Below, in pieces: positions 1 to 8,712 of a stretch of DNA of 64,000 bases. Position 1 is the first letter of the stretch, and every line of letters starts with the position of its first letter. Under the pieces are notes generated by a model. The model was not told the origin of the DNA, did no database searches, and saw only the letters and a program-made list of their open reading frames with translations. Source of the stretch: Aerosticca soli (GTDB lineage: Bacteria > Pseudomonadota > Gammaproteobacteria > Xanthomonadales > Rhodanobacteraceae); contig NZ_AP018560.1 in the NCBI RefSeq assembly GCF_003967035.1, positions 333,001-397,000 of the forward strand, read 5' to 3'. The position numbers and the translations under genes were made by a program.

Positions 1-83
1 TGCGCGGGATCGGCCTCCCAGCGGTGCGCGGCGACGCCTTCCTGATAACGCGCACTGGGCGCGAGCGGAACGGTGGCAGACAT
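1..83 (-). CDS. zapE: cell division protein ZapE (AFG1-like ATPase), N-terminus only
   Basis: Only the first 27 codons are inside the window; the gene runs off the left edge. The start is the ATG at 83. The visible residues include PSARYQEGVAAHRWEADPA, the usual N-terminal pattern of ZapE/AFG1 P-loop ATPases, in which a P-S-x-R-Y segment is followed by a D-P-A/Q segment before the Walker A motif. ZapE acts at the constricting Z-ring in gammaproteobacteria. It lies 22 bp downstream of an alpha/beta hydrolase gene on the same strand, so the two are probably co-transcribed. The ATPase motifs themselves are outside the window, so the call rests on the N-terminal pattern alone. Confidence 0.6.
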   Translation of the reverse strand, partial: MSATVPLAPSARYQEGVAAHRWEADPA

Positions 84-105
84 GCTTTGCGTTTTTCCCG
101 AAGGC

Positions 106-792
106 TCAGCCGCGCGGCGGCGGCAGCCAGTCGCGCACGGCGTGCTTGACCGCTCCGCGCAGGTCCATCAGCCGACGGTGGAAGAAATGCCCGGTGTCGG
201 GCATGCGGATGAGCTCGGGTGGCCGCTCCAGCGTGGCGATCCAGTCGAACACCGCCTTGGGATCGACCACCTCGTCGGCCTCGCCCATCACCACCAGCCA
301 GTGGCAGCCGGGCAGCGCAAAGCCGTCGAACGGCCAGCGCCCGACCGGCGGCGCCACGCTGATCAGCGCGTCGGCGCGCAGGGCCGCGGCCATGCTCAAG
401 GTGACGTAGCTGCCGAAGGAAAACCCGGCCAGCCACAGCGCATCGTCGGGCCGCACCCGGCGCACCCAGGCCGCCACAGCGGCCAGATCCTCGCGCTCGC
501 CGATGCCGTCGGCATAGCGGCCTTCCGAAGCGCCAGTGCCGCGGAAATTGAAGCGCACGGTGTCCAGCCCCGACTCGCGTAGCGCGCGTTCGAGCATGGT
601 CACCACCTTGTTGTGCATGGTGCCGCCCTGCAGCGGGTGCGGGTGGCAGATCACCGCCGTACCGCGCCGGGCATGGGCGCGATCGGCGACGTCGGTGGCC
701 GTTTCCAGCCGGCCGGCAGGGCCGGTCAGCATGAAAGTCGCCGCGCGTTCGGGGAAACGGTCGGGATCGTCGGGCAGGGCAGCGAAAGTCAT
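106..792 (-). CDS. alpha/beta hydrolase, small serine hydrolase of the HPHP...GGTM type
   Basis: A 228-residue cytosolic alpha/beta hydrolase with no signal peptide. An HPHPLQGGTMHNKVV segment lies near residues 50-64 (oxyanion region), the nucleophile elbow GFSFGSY places the catalytic serine at about residue 125, and the C-terminal DTGHFFH supplies the catalytic histidine. This subfamily is common in proteobacteria and its substrate is generally unknown; esterase or dienelactone-hydrolase-like activity is inference. The ATG at 792 was chosen because the conserved fold begins soon after it; the frame stays open upstream but shows no family similarity. It precedes zapE in what looks like a two-gene operon. 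Confidence 0.8.
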   Translation of the reverse strand: MTFAALPDDPDRFPERAATFMLTGPAGRLETATDVADRAHARRGTAVICHPHPLQGGTMHNKVVTMLERALRESGLDTVRFNFRGTGASEGRYADGIGEREDLAAVAAWVRRVRPDDALWLAGFSFGSYVTLSMAAALRADALISVAPPVGRWPFDGFALPGCHWLVVMGEADEVVDPKAVFDWIATLERPPELIRMPDTGHFFHRRLMDLRGAVKHAVRDWLPPPRG

Positions 793-944
793 GCCGACAT
801 GATAACCGCCAGGCCGTGGCGACGACGTCGAGTCCTGGGGCCTCGCGGCGGTCGGCAAGCCTGCCAATGGCGATGCCGATGCGCGATGCATGCCGGCTCG
901 GGCTACCGGCCGCATCACACGCGGCGGCGCGGCGTGCGAACGCC

Positions 945-1823
945 TCACACCAGCGGCTCGGCCACCGGCCGGCGCGCGCCGAGCGCGGTGCCGGTCGCGG
1001 CGAGCATGATCGCGCCGATCGCCAGCCACTGCAGCGCGCCGAGTCGTTCGCCGAGAAACAGCACGCCCGCCAGCGCGGCGATCGCCGGCTCCAGGCTCAG
1101 CAGCACGCTGAACGTGCGCGCCGGCAGCCGGGTCAGCGCGAGCATTTCCAGCGAATAAGGCAGCGCGGAGCTCAGCAGTGCCACGCCGAGCGCGAGCGGC
1201 ACCAGCGCCGGCGTGAACAGCGCGGTGCCGGCATGCGCGAAACCGACCGGCACCGCCAGCAGCGCCGCGACCGTGGTGCCCCAGGTCACCGCATCGCCGC
1301 CGTGCGCGGCACCGGCCCGCTGCCCCAGCACGACGTACAGCGCCCAGCCGACACCGGCGATGAGCGCCCACAGCACGCCGCGCGGATCGAGCCCGTGCAG
1401 CGCGCCGCGCAGCGGCAGCAGCAGCCACAGCCCGAGCACGATCAGCGCGATCCAGCACACGTCCAGCCAGCGCCGCGATCCAAGCAGCGCCAGCGCCAGC
1501 GGTCCGGTGAACTCCAGCGCCACCGCGATGCCGAGCGGAATCGTGCGCAGCGCGAGATAGAACGAGAGATTCATCGCCCCGAGCGCCAGGCCATAGCCGA
1601 CCAGCGCGCGCCAGCCGATGCCGCGCCGCATGCGTCGCCACGGTCGCCGCCAGGCGAGCAGCACCAGCGCACCGAGCCCCAGCCGGTACGCGGTCGCCCC
1701 CTGCGCGCCGACGGCGGGAAACAGCTGCTTGGCCAGCGCCGCGCCGCACTGGTAGGACACCATCGCGATCAGGAGCGCGCCGAGGGCGATCGCGATGCGG
1801 GCGGAAGAGGTATCCCGAAGCAT
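945..1823 (-). CDS. rhtA: threonine/homoserine exporter RhtA (DMT superfamily)
   Basis: A 292-residue inner-membrane protein with about ten predicted helices and two EamA repeats. It is very similar to E. coli RhtA (295 residues), sharing the segments GGASLAKxLFPxVGAxG-like (here GAALAKQLFPAVGAQG), IPLGIAVALEFTGPLA, ALPYSLEMLALTRLPARTF and LEPAIAALAGVLFLGE. RhtA exports threonine and homoserine, which fits the complete thr operon elsewhere in the window. The start lies 3 bp after the tag stop codon, so tag and rhtA form an operon. It could be a related amino-acid exporter, but the motif match to RhtA is strong. Confidence 0.85.
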   Translation of the reverse strand: MLRDTSSARIAIALGALLIAMVSYQCGAALAKQLFPAVGAQGATAYRLGLGALVLLAWRRPWRRMRRGIGWRALVGYGLALGAMNLSFYLALRTIPLGIAVALEFTGPLALALLGSRRWLDVCWIALIVLGLWLLLPLRGALHGLDPRGVLWALIAGVGWALYVVLGQRAGAAHGGDAVTWGTTVAALLAVPVGFAHAGTALFTPALVPLALGVALLSSALPYSLEMLALTRLPARTFSVLLSLEPAIAALAGVLFLGERLGALQWLAIGAIMLAATGTALGARRPVAEPLV

Positions 1824-1826
1824 GCG

Positions 1827-2396
1827 CTACACCCTGCCGTGGCGAAAGCAGCTGACCAGGTGGTCGTCGACCATGCCAGTGGCCTGCATGAAGGCGTAGC
1901 AGATGGTGCTGCCGACGAAACGGAAGCCGCGCCGCTTGAGCTCGCGGCTCATGCGGTCGGACTGCGCGGTGGTGACCGGCACTTCGGCCGGTGAGTGCCA
2001 GTGGTTGCGGATCGGCGCGCCGTCGACGAACGACCACAGATAGCCGTCCAGACTGCCGAATCGCGCGACGACTTCCAGCGCGGCGCGGGCGTTGTCGCGC
2101 ATGGCCAGGAGCTTGGCGCGGTTGCGGATCAGGCCGGCGTCGAGCAGCAGGGCCTCGATCTCGGCATCGGGCATCGCCGCCACGCGGGCGATGTCGAAAC
2201 CATGCAGCACGTCGCGGTAGCGCGGCCGCTTGACCAGCACGGTGCGCCAGGACAGCCCGGCCTGCGCGCCCTCCAGGCACAGGAACTCGAACAGCGCGCG
2301 ATCCTCGTGCAGCGGCACGCCCCATTCGGTGTCGTGATAGCCGGTCAGCGGCTCACCGACCGCCCAGTGACAGCGCAGCACGTCGATCATCGGCAT
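1827..2396 (-). CDS. tag: DNA-3-methyladenine glycosylase I
   Basis: A 189-residue protein matching Tag, which removes 3-methyladenine from alkylated DNA (base excision repair). The zinc ligands expected at both ends are visible: Cys9 and His21 (LRCHW, GYHDTEWG) and the C-terminal DHLVSCFRH. The central ECLxGAQAGLSW-like segment (FLCLEGAQAGLSW) carries the catalytic glutamate region, and RNRAKLLAMRDNARA and FVGSTICYAFMQATGMVDDH are family signatures. Either ATG at 2396 or the one two codons later fits; both are close to the usual 187 residues. It is the first gene of a tag-rhtA pair. Confidence 0.92.
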   Translation of the reverse strand: MPMIDVLRCHWAVGEPLTGYHDTEWGVPLHEDRALFEFLCLEGAQAGLSWRTVLVKRPRYRDVLHGFDIARVAAMPDAEIEALLLDAGLIRNRAKLLAMRDNARAALEVVARFGSLDGYLWSFVDGAPIRNHWHSPAEVPVTTAQSDRMSRELKRRGFRFVGSTICYAFMQATGMVDDHLVSCFRHGRV

Positions 2397-2466
2397 CGCC
2401 CGGGGGAAAGGCTGGTCACTGTAGCGCAAGGCGCCGGCTACACTGGCCCGCCGCCCTGGCATCGTC

Positions 2467-3354
2467 ATGGCTGCAGATCCCGCGCGCCGCGCCGCCTTCG
2501 TCGCCCTGCCGATCACCGTGCTGATCTGGGCGTTGAGCTGGATCGTGATGAAGCAGGCCCTGCGCTGGATCGGTCCGTTCGATTTCGCCGCCCTGCGCTA
2601 CCTTTTGGGCAGCGCGGTGCTGTTCGCCGCGCTCGCGCTCACCCGCCAGCCGCTGCGGCCGCCGCCGTGGCTGCCGACGCTGGCGGTGGGCCTGTGCCAG
2701 ACCGCCGCCTTCCAGGGACTGGGGCAATGGGCGCTGCTCGACGGCGGCGCCGGTCGGGTGGCGCTGCTTTCCTACACCATGCCGTTCTGGGCGGTGCTGC
2801 TGGCCTGGCCGATCCTGGGCGAGCGGCCCGGTCGGCGACAGGTCGCCGGGCTGCTTTTCGCCGGTGCCGGGCTCCTCTGCATCCTCGAACCCTGGCACGG
2901 CCTTGGCCAGGCGCGCAGCACCGTGATCGCGCTCGCCGGCGGCGTCGCCTGGGCGCTGGGCACCGTGCTCAGCAAGCGCCTGCTGCGACGGGCGAGCGTG
3001 CCGGTGCTCACCTTCACCGCCTGGCAGATGCTCGCCGGCGCGCTCGTCCTGGCGGCGTTTGCCTGCTGGGTGCCGCAGCGGCCGCCGCAGTGGGGCCTGC
3101 CGCTGTTCGGTGCGCTGCTCTACAGCGGCGTGCTGGCCTCCAGCGTGGCCTGGGCGCTGTGGCTGGTGGTGCTGCGGCACCTGCCGACCACGGTGGCGAG
3201 CCTGGGCAGCCTGGGCGTGCCGGTGACCGGCGTGCTGCTCGCCTGGCTGCTGCTCGGCGAGCAACCGGATGCCTGGGAAGGGCTCGGCATCGCGCTGATC
3301 CTCGCCGGACTCGCGGCGGTGAGCGGGGTGTCCCTCGCGCGGCCTCGCGCCTGA
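2467..3354 (+). CDS. EamA/DMT-superfamily transporter
   Basis: A 295-residue membrane protein with ten predicted transmembrane helices arranged as two EamA repeats. Features typical of the family are FAALRYLLGSAVLFAALAL in the first repeat and GVLLAWLLLGEQPDAWEGLGIALILAGL near the C-terminus. The substrate cannot be read from sequence; relatives export amino acids or other small metabolites. It is divergent from tag, with about 70 bp between starts holding both promoters. Immediately after its stop lies the displaced copy of a dehydratase 3' end. Confidence 0.8.
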   Translation: MAADPARRAAFVALPITVLIWALSWIVMKQALRWIGPFDFAALRYLLGSAVLFAALALTRQPLRPPPWLPTLAVGLCQTAAFQGLGQWALLDGGAGRVALLSYTMPFWAVLLAWPILGERPGRRQVAGLLFAGAGLLCILEPWHGLGQARSTVIALAGGVAWALGTVLSKRLLRRASVPVLTFTAWQMLAGALVLAAFACWVPQRPPQWGLPLFGALLYSGVLASSVAWALWLVVLRHLPTTVASLGSLGVPVTGVLLAWLLLGEQPDAWEGLGIALILAGLAAVSGVSLARPRA

Positions 3355-3361
3355 CGCGCGG

Positions 3362-3417
3362 TCAGGCCGGCAGGTCGACGTTGCCGCCGCTCAGCACCAC
3401 GCCGATGCGGCGGCCGG
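3362..3417. repeat. left copy of a 56-bp direct repeat flanking the sterol desaturase insert
   Basis: These 56 bases are identical to 4711-4766, which encode the last residues and stop codon of the PLP-dependent dehydratase gene on the minus strand. After the repeat the match decays within about 15 bases. This copy has no gene attached, so it is a duplicated 3' gene end marking the left boundary of a 1.35-kb insertion. This resembles the end-of-gene duplication seen when mobile DNA integrates at a gene's 3' end, but no recombinase is encoded between the copies. Confidence 0.9.
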
Positions 3418-3630
3418 TGAGGATGTCGTGAGACGAGCCGCGCATCCACCTTCTCGCAGCGAGTGGCCACGTGCTCGAATCCGGGCAATGGCGAGGCGCT
3501 TGTGGATGCGGGGTGTGGCGCTTTGCCAGCTGCGCGGCATGGGGCGGGGCGGCATGCCGACGAAACGCTGCCGAAAGGTCGGCCGTCCGAAGATATTAAG
3601 ACATCCGTTTTTTTAGGCTTAAGCTACGTC

Positions 3631-4692
3631 ATGACCTGGTGGTCCGCCTTGATTGACGCCTGCAGCCGGCACGGCGTGGTTCCGGTCCTCACTTGGCTGC
3701 ATTTGGACAAGTTGGCGGGGGATCCGCGCGAGATTGCAGAAGCCATACTGATCGCCCTGCTGCAGGTGACGATCATCGCCTGCATTTTCCGGCCACTGGA
3801 AAGCCTGGTGCCGGCGGAGCGTTGGACTCATCGCAAGTACACCCGGGTGGATTGGCAATATACGTTGCTGATGCTGTTGGGCATCTTCCCGCTGTTTTCC
3901 TATCTGGTGCTGACACCGATCAGTAACTATTTCGGTGGTGCCAACAGCGGCCCCGATGACAGTGCCAGCAAGTCTCCCTTGGGCTTGCTGCATTGGTTTC
4001 CATGGCTCGGCCAGCATCCGTTGCTGCTGTTCGTGGCTTATTACGTCGTTTATGACCTGGTTTATTACTGGATGCACCGTGTCCAGCACGCATTGCCATG
4101 GTGGTGGGCATTACATTCGATGCATCACAGTCAGCGTCAGATGAGTTGTTGGACGAACGACCGCGGCAGTTTAGTGGATGGCTTCCTGCAATCCATGGTG
4201 CTCGCGGGAGTCGGACTGCTGATCGGGGTCGCGCCGGCTGAATTCGCATGGCTGATGCTGCTGGGTGAATTGGTACAGAACTTCTCCCATGCCAACGTGC
4301 GCCTCGGTTTCGGCCCGATCTTCGGAAAGCTGTTCGTCGATCCGCGTTTTCATCGACTGCACCATATGGTGGCCGATCCGCAGCGTCCAGGCTTGCACAA
4401 CTGCAATTTTGGCCAAGTGTTTTCGATCTGGGACGTATTGTTCGGTACCGCCTTGTATGGTGAACCGTTGCACCCTACCGGCGTGGCCGATCCCATGGTG
4501 GATGCGGACAATCAGTATGGTTTGATGGGTCTGCATTGGGCAGCGTTTCGGCGATTCTGGGGGGCGGTCTGGCGAATTTCCGGCTGGCGACTGGGCGAGG
4601 TGTCCTTTGATGCACGCTATCGGCCGGTACCTGTGACGCATGAAATGCCCGTCATCAAACCCGATGTCGTAGCGGTCGAAGCCGTGGATTGA
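3631..4692 (+). CDS. sterol desaturase / fatty acid hydroxylase superfamily protein
   Basis: A 353-residue integral membrane di-iron protein. The histidine clusters of the superfamily are all present: HRVQH (149-153), HSMHH (162-166) and HRLHH (241-245), with NFSHAN near 218-223. Hydrophobic segments lie around residues 36-55, 76-98, 130-148 and 185-212. Substrate is unknown; family members hydroxylate or desaturate sterols, fatty acids or carotenoids using O2. Base composition is clearly lower in GC than neighbours, and the gene lies between two 56-bp direct repeats, so it looks acquired. The ATG at 3631 begins the conserved protein; the upstream open frame has no such similarity and the ribosome site is weak. 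Confidence 0.85.
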   Translation: MTWWSALIDACSRHGVVPVLTWLHLDKLAGDPREIAEAILIALLQVTIIACIFRPLESLVPAERWTHRKYTRVDWQYTLLMLLGIFPLFSYLVLTPISNYFGGANSGPDDSASKSPLGLLHWFPWLGQHPLLLFVAYYVVYDLVYYWMHRVQHALPWWWALHSMHHSQRQMSCWTNDRGSLVDGFLQSMVLAGVGLLIGVAPAEFAWLMLLGELVQNFSHANVRLGFGPIFGKLFVDPRFHRLHHMVADPQRPGLHNCNFGQVFSIWDVLFGTALYGEPLHPTGVADPMVDADNQYGLMGLHWAAFRRFWGAVWRISGWRLGEVSFDARYRPVPVTHEMPVIKPDVVAVEAVD

Positions 4693-4710
4693 GTCTGACG
4701 GCGCGCTGGA

Positions 4711-4766
4711 TCAGGCCGGCAGGTCGACGTTGCCGCCGCTCAGCACCACGCCGATGCGGCGGCCGG
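4711..4766. repeat. right copy of the 56-bp direct repeat, inside the dehydratase 3' end
   Basis: Identical to 3362-3417. Here it is the genuine 3' end of the dehydratase gene, including its stop codon. The two copies bracket the sterol desaturase gene, and the distance between their starts is 1349 bp. Confidence 0.9.
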
Positions 4767-5652
4767 CGAAGGTGTCGCGTGCGGCGAGCAGTGCGGCGAG
4801 TACGGTGGCGCTGGACAGTTCCACCACCTGCTTGAGATGGCGCGCGATGAGTCGCTGCGCGGCGTCGCTGGCCGCGTCCTCGACGGTGATCACGCGCACG
4901 CGGTGGGCGCGCAGCGCCGCGAGGTTGGGCCGGCCGATCAGCGCGCGCAGGCCGTCGCAGCGGGTGTCGGGAACGACGTCCTCCACGCGCCGGCCGCAGG
5001 CCAGCGAGCGCGCCGCATCGTCGGCGCCGGCCGGTTCGGCGGCGAAGAGTTCGAGCCGGGGTTCGAGCCCGTGCGCGGCGATCGCCACCCCGGCGGCCAG
5101 CCCACCGCCGCCGACCGGCACCAGCAGCGCGTCGAGCCCGCGTGTCTGCGCGAGCAGCTCCAGCGCCAGCGTGCCTTGACCGGCGATCACGCGCGGGTCG
5201 GCATAAGGGTGCACCAGCGTCGCGCCGGTCTGCGCCGCGATCGCGGCCGCCGTGGCCTCGCGCGCGGCCTGTGTCGGCGCGCAGCGGTGCAGCACCGCGC
5301 CAGCCTGCACGATCGCCTCCAGCTTGGTGCGCACCGCGCCCTCGGGCACCACGATGTGCGCCGGGATGCCGCGCAACGCGGCGGCGAGCGCGAGCGCCAG
5401 GCCATGGTTGCCGGAGGAATGGGTGACCACGCCGCGCGCGGCCTGCTGCGCATCCAGCGCCTGCACCGCGTTGCAGGCGCCGCGGAACTTGAACGCGCCG
5501 CCGCGCTGCAGATGCTCGGCCTTGAAGAACAGCTCGGCGCCGGCCAGCGCATCGAGCGCGTCGCTGCGCAGCACTGGCGTCACGCGGGCATGCGGGGCGA
5601 TGCGCGCGGCGGCGTCGCGCACGTCATCGAGGGTCGGCAGGTCGAAGCTCAC
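4711..5652 (-). CDS. PLP-dependent threonine/serine dehydratase family protein (serine racemase/threonine ammonia-lyase type)
   Basis: A 313-residue fold-type II PLP enzyme. The Schiff-base lysine lies in GGAFKFRGACNA, the SSGNHG substrate loop follows, and VGGGGLAAG is the phosphate-binding glycine loop. It has no C-terminal ACT domain, so it is catabolic-type or racemase-like and distinct from the biosynthetic IlvA at 29.7 kb. Possible activities are threonine/serine dehydratase, serine racemase or hydroxyaspartate dehydratase, which sequence alone does not separate. A GTG start at 5652 was chosen because the ATG further upstream would overlap the divergent pepN and adds no conserved sequence. 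Its 3' end is duplicated at 3362. Confidence 0.82.
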   Translation of the reverse strand: MSFDLPTLDDVRDAAARIAPHARVTPVLRSDALDALAGAELFFKAEHLQRGGAFKFRGACNAVQALDAQQAARGVVTHSSGNHGLALALAAALRGIPAHIVVPEGAVRTKLEAIVQAGAVLHRCAPTQAAREATAAAIAAQTGATLVHPYADPRVIAGQGTLALELLAQTRGLDALLVPVGGGGLAAGVAIAAHGLEPRLELFAAEPAGADDAARSLACGRRVEDVVPDTRCDGLRALIGRPNLAALRAHRVRVITVEDAASDAAQRLIARHLKQVVELSSATVLAALLAARDTFAGRRIGVVLSGGNVDLPA

Positions 5653-5719
5653 GGCAAGGCTTGTCAGGCGACGGGGCGGCCGGCATGGTAACGCGCCGCC
5701 TTGTCGTTGAAAGCCCTCC

Positions 5720-8362
5720 ATGACCGACCGCCACGACACCCCGATCCGCCTTGCCGACTACACGCCGCCGCCGTGGCGGGTGAGCACGGTGGACCTCGCC
5801 TTCGACCTCGCCATCGATGCCTGCGAGGTCACCGCGCACCTGGCACTGGTGCGCGAGGATGCGAACGCCCCGCTCCGGCTCGACGGCGAAGGGCTGGAGC
5901 TGCTCGCCATCGCGCTCGATGGCCGGCCGCTCGCAGCCGGCGAGTGGCGTTACGCCGACGACATGCTGGAAGTGCCGGGCGCGCGCGACGGCAGCGTGCT
6001 GGAAACGCGCGTGCGCCTGCGCCCTGCGGACAACACCGCGCTGGAGGGGCTGTATCTTTCCGGCTCGCGCGAGCGCGGCTTCCTGCTCACCCAGTGCGAG
6101 GCGCAGGGTTTTCGCCGCATCACCTTTTTTCCCGACCGTCCCGACGTGCTGGCGTGCTACAGCGTCACCCTGCGTGCCGATCGCGCGCGCTTTCCGGTGC
6201 TGCTCGCCGGTGGCAATCCGGCCGGCGCGGGCGATCTCGACGACGGCCGCCACTTCGCGCGCTTCGTCGATCCCCATCCCAGGCCGAGTTATCTGTTCGC
6301 GCTGGTCGCGGGACACCTGGAACATCGCGAGCGCGACTACGTCACCGCCGACGGCCGCCCGGTGAAGCTCAAGATCTGGTCCGAGGCCGACGCCATAGAC
6401 CGCTGCGGCTTCGCGCTCGATGCGCTGGAGCGCGCCATGCGCTGGGACGAGCAGGCGTACGGGCGCAACTACGACCTCGACGTGTTCCACGTCGTCGCCA
6501 CCCACGACTTCAACATGGGCGCGATGGAGAACAAGGGGCTCAACATCTTCAACGCCAAGTATCTGCTGGCCGATCCGGCGGTCACCACGGACGACGAATA
6601 CCGCGCCATCGAGGCGGTGGTCGGGCACGAGTATTTCCACAACTGGACCGGCAACCGCGTCACCTGCCGCGACTGGTTCCAGCTCTCGCTCAAGGAAGGG
6701 CTCACCGTGTTCCGCGAGCAGCAGTTCATCGCCGCGCTGCATGTGCCGGCGCTGAAGCGCATCGAGGACGTCGCCCTGCTGCGGCGCACGCAGTTCCCCG
6801 AGGATGCCGGCCCGCTGGCGCATCCGGTGCGCCCGGCCGAATACCGCGCGATCGACAACTTCTACACCGCGACGGTGTACGAGAAGGGCGCCGAGCTGGT
6901 GCGCATGATCGCCGGCCGGCTCGGCGCGGCCGGCTTCCGTCGCGGCATGGATTTGTACTTCGCCCGCCACGACGGCCGCGCGGCGACGATCGAGGATTTC
7001 CTCGCCGCGCTCGGCGAGGCCAACGGGCTGGATCTCGCGCCGTATCTGGCCTGGTACGCGCAGGCTGGCACGCCGCGCGTCACCGCCCGCGGCGAATACG
7101 ACGAAGTCGCGCGCAGCTACACGCTGCAGCTTCGCCAATCCACCCCGCCCACGCCCGGCCAGCCGGAAAAGCGCCCGTTGCCGATCCCGCTCAAGCTCGC
7201 CCTGTTCGACCGCGAAGGCCGCCTGCTGCCGCTGCATCTGGACGGGGCGGCGTCCGCGGGCGCGACCGAGTGCGTGGTGGTGCTCGATGAGGCCGAGCAG
7301 AGCTTCGTCTTCCGCCAGGTCGAGACGCCGCCGGTGCCTTCGCTGCTGCGCGATTTCTCCGCGCCGGTGATCCTCGCGTGCGACTACGCGCCGGCAGATC
7401 TCGCGCTGCTGCTCGCTCACGATCCGGACGGCTTCAACCGCTGGGAGGCCGGCCAGCAGCTGGCCCGGCGCGCCTGGCAGGCGCTGCGCGACGGCCGCGA
7501 CGATGATGCCTCGCTCGCGCACTGGTGCGCGGCGTTGCGGCGGTCCTTCGATGAGGCCTCGCTCGATCCGGCCCTGCTCGCCGAACTGCTGACGCCGCCG
7601 GGCGAGATCGAGCTTACCGAGGGCGACACCGCGGTTGATCCGGTGCGCGTGCACGTGCTGCGCGAGAGGCTCGAACGTCATCTGGCCGACACGCTCGGCG
7701 ACCGGCTGGCATCGCGCTACCACGAACTTTCGGCCGTCGGCGATGACGATCGCCTCGATGCCCCCGCGCAGGCCCGTCGCCGGCTCAAGCGCCGCGTACT
7801 GGCGCTGTGGGCCTTGCGCGATCCAGCCGCCGCCTTCGCCGCCGCCGCACAGCAATACGCACGGGCCCCCGGCATGACCGACCGGCTCGCCGCGCTCACC
7901 GTGCTGGTCCATCGCGAGGCGCCGCAGGCGGCCGCGGCACTGGCCGATTTCCGCGCCCGCCATGCAGAGGACGCCCTCGCGCTCGACAAGTGGTTCGCCG
8001 TGCAGGCCCAGCAGCCCGGCGATGCCGCGCTCGCGCGGGTGCGCGCGCTGGAGGCCGACCCGGCCTTCACGATGAAGAACCCGAACCGCGTGCGGGCGCT
8101 CTGGGGCAGCTACGCCCACGGCAACCCGAGCGGCTTCCATCGCGCCGACGGCGCCGGCTACCGCTTCCTCATCGAGCGCCTGCGTGCACTCGATGCGCTC
8201 AATCCGCAGGTCGCCGCGCGCCTGGCCACCGCCTTCAACGGCTGGTCGCGTCTGGAACCCGGCCGGCGCGAGATCGTGCGCGAACTCCTCGCCGGCCTGG
8301 CCGCCGAGCCGCGGCTTTCCTCCAACCTCGCCGAAATCCTCGCCCGGCTGCTGGCCGGGTGA
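5720..8362 (+). CDS. pepN: aminopeptidase N (M1 family zinc metallopeptidase)
   Basis: An 880-residue cytosolic aminopeptidase close to the 870 residues of E. coli PepN. The exopeptidase motif GAMEN occupies residues 267-271, the zinc motif HEYFH residues 303-307, and the third zinc ligand Glu326 falls in LKEGLTVFREQQF. The C-terminal half is the all-alpha PepN domain, which contains FNRWEAGQQLARR and NPNRVRALWGSYAHGNPSGFH. PepN removes N-terminal residues from peptides late in protein turnover. It is divergent from the dehydratase gene with about 68 bp between the starts. Confidence 0.95.
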   Translation: MTDRHDTPIRLADYTPPPWRVSTVDLAFDLAIDACEVTAHLALVREDANAPLRLDGEGLELLAIALDGRPLAAGEWRYADDMLEVPGARDGSVLETRVRLRPADNTALEGLYLSGSRERGFLLTQCEAQGFRRITFFPDRPDVLACYSVTLRADRARFPVLLAGGNPAGAGDLDDGRHFARFVDPHPRPSYLFALVAGHLEHRERDYVTADGRPVKLKIWSEADAIDRCGFALDALERAMRWDEQAYGRNYDLDVFHVVATHDFNMGAMENKGLNIFNAKYLLADPAVTTDDEYRAIEAVVGHEYFHNWTGNRVTCRDWFQLSLKEGLTVFREQQFIAALHVPALKRIEDVALLRRTQFPEDAGPLAHPVRPAEYRAIDNFYTATVYEKGAELVRMIAGRLGAAGFRRGMDLYFARHDGRAATIEDFLAALGEANGLDLAPYLAWYAQAGTPRVTARGEYDEVARSYTLQLRQSTPPTPGQPEKRPLPIPLKLALFDREGRLLPLHLDGAASAGATECVVVLDEAEQSFVFRQVETPPVPSLLRDFSAPVILACDYAPADLALLLAHDPDGFNRWEAGQQLARRAWQALRDGRDDDASLAHWCAALRRSFDEASLDPALLAELLTPPGEIELTEGDTAVDPVRVHVLRERLERHLADTLGDRLASRYHELSAVGDDDRLDAPAQARRRLKRRVLALWALRDPAAAFAAAAQQYARAPGMTDRLAALTVLVHREAPQAAAALADFRARHAEDALALDKWFAVQAQQPGDAALARVRALEADPAFTMKNPNRVRALWGSYAHGNPSGFHRADGAGYRFLIERLRALDALNPQVAARLATAFNGWSRLEPGRREIVRELLAGLAAEPRLSSNLAEILARLLAG

Positions 8363-8452
8363 GGCGCAATTGTTGTCATCGTCCGGCAGGCGTCGGCTCA
8401 CTCAATTACAGTCCTAGAGTGGCAAGGCACACATCCGGACGAGAGCTACGAC

Positions 8453-8506
8453 ATGACGCGTCGTGACCGCAGACTGTATGGGCACCTGGCGCGGGTGGCC
8501 GCATGA
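8453..8506 (+). CDS. possible 17-residue upstream peptide coupled to the next small membrane protein
   Basis: A short frame (MTRRDRRLYGHLARVAA) whose stop overlaps the ATG of the following 69-residue protein as ATGA. It is preceded by a purine-rich GGACGAGAG stretch. The overlap resembles translational coupling seen in real operons, but 17 codons is too short to judge coding bias, so this may be chance. Confidence 0.25.
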   Translation: MTRRDRRLYGHLARVAA

Positions 8507-8712
8507 AAATCCGCGCAAAGGCTAAGGATGACGTGCTACTGCTGCTGTCGGCCACGGTGTGCTGCATGCTCGCGTGGGGGTTCTGGCACTTCCTGGGACA
8601 GGCGGCTTTTTCCACTTTGCTGGTGATCCTCACCGTGGGCCTGCTGGCGGACAACGTGCGCCTGCGCCGCAAGTTGGATGTGCTCTCACGGGGCGGGCCG
8701 GCTCGCCAATGA
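8503..8712 (+). CDS. small hypothetical membrane protein (69 aa)
   Basis: The frame encodes a basic N-terminus (MKIRAKAKDD), two closely spaced hydrophobic stretches at about residues 11-30 and 33-48, and a basic, heptad-like tail (NVRLRRKLDVL) that would lie in the cytoplasm. No known family is recognised. Support comes from the coherent charge and hydrophobicity pattern and from a start coupled to an upstream mini-frame. It stands alone between pepN and mnmG on the same strand. Its function is unknown. Confidence 0.55.
   Translation: MKIRAKAKDDVLLLLSATVCCMLAWGFWHFLGQAAFSTLLVILTVGLLADNVRLRRKLDVLSRGGPARQ

Noticed and set aside
5624-8401. 925-codon open frame on the minus strand opposite pepN
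   Set aside because: It is antisense to a clear M1 aminopeptidase gene and made of low-complexity Arg/Gly/Ala/Gln sequence, the usual mirror frame in high-GC DNA.
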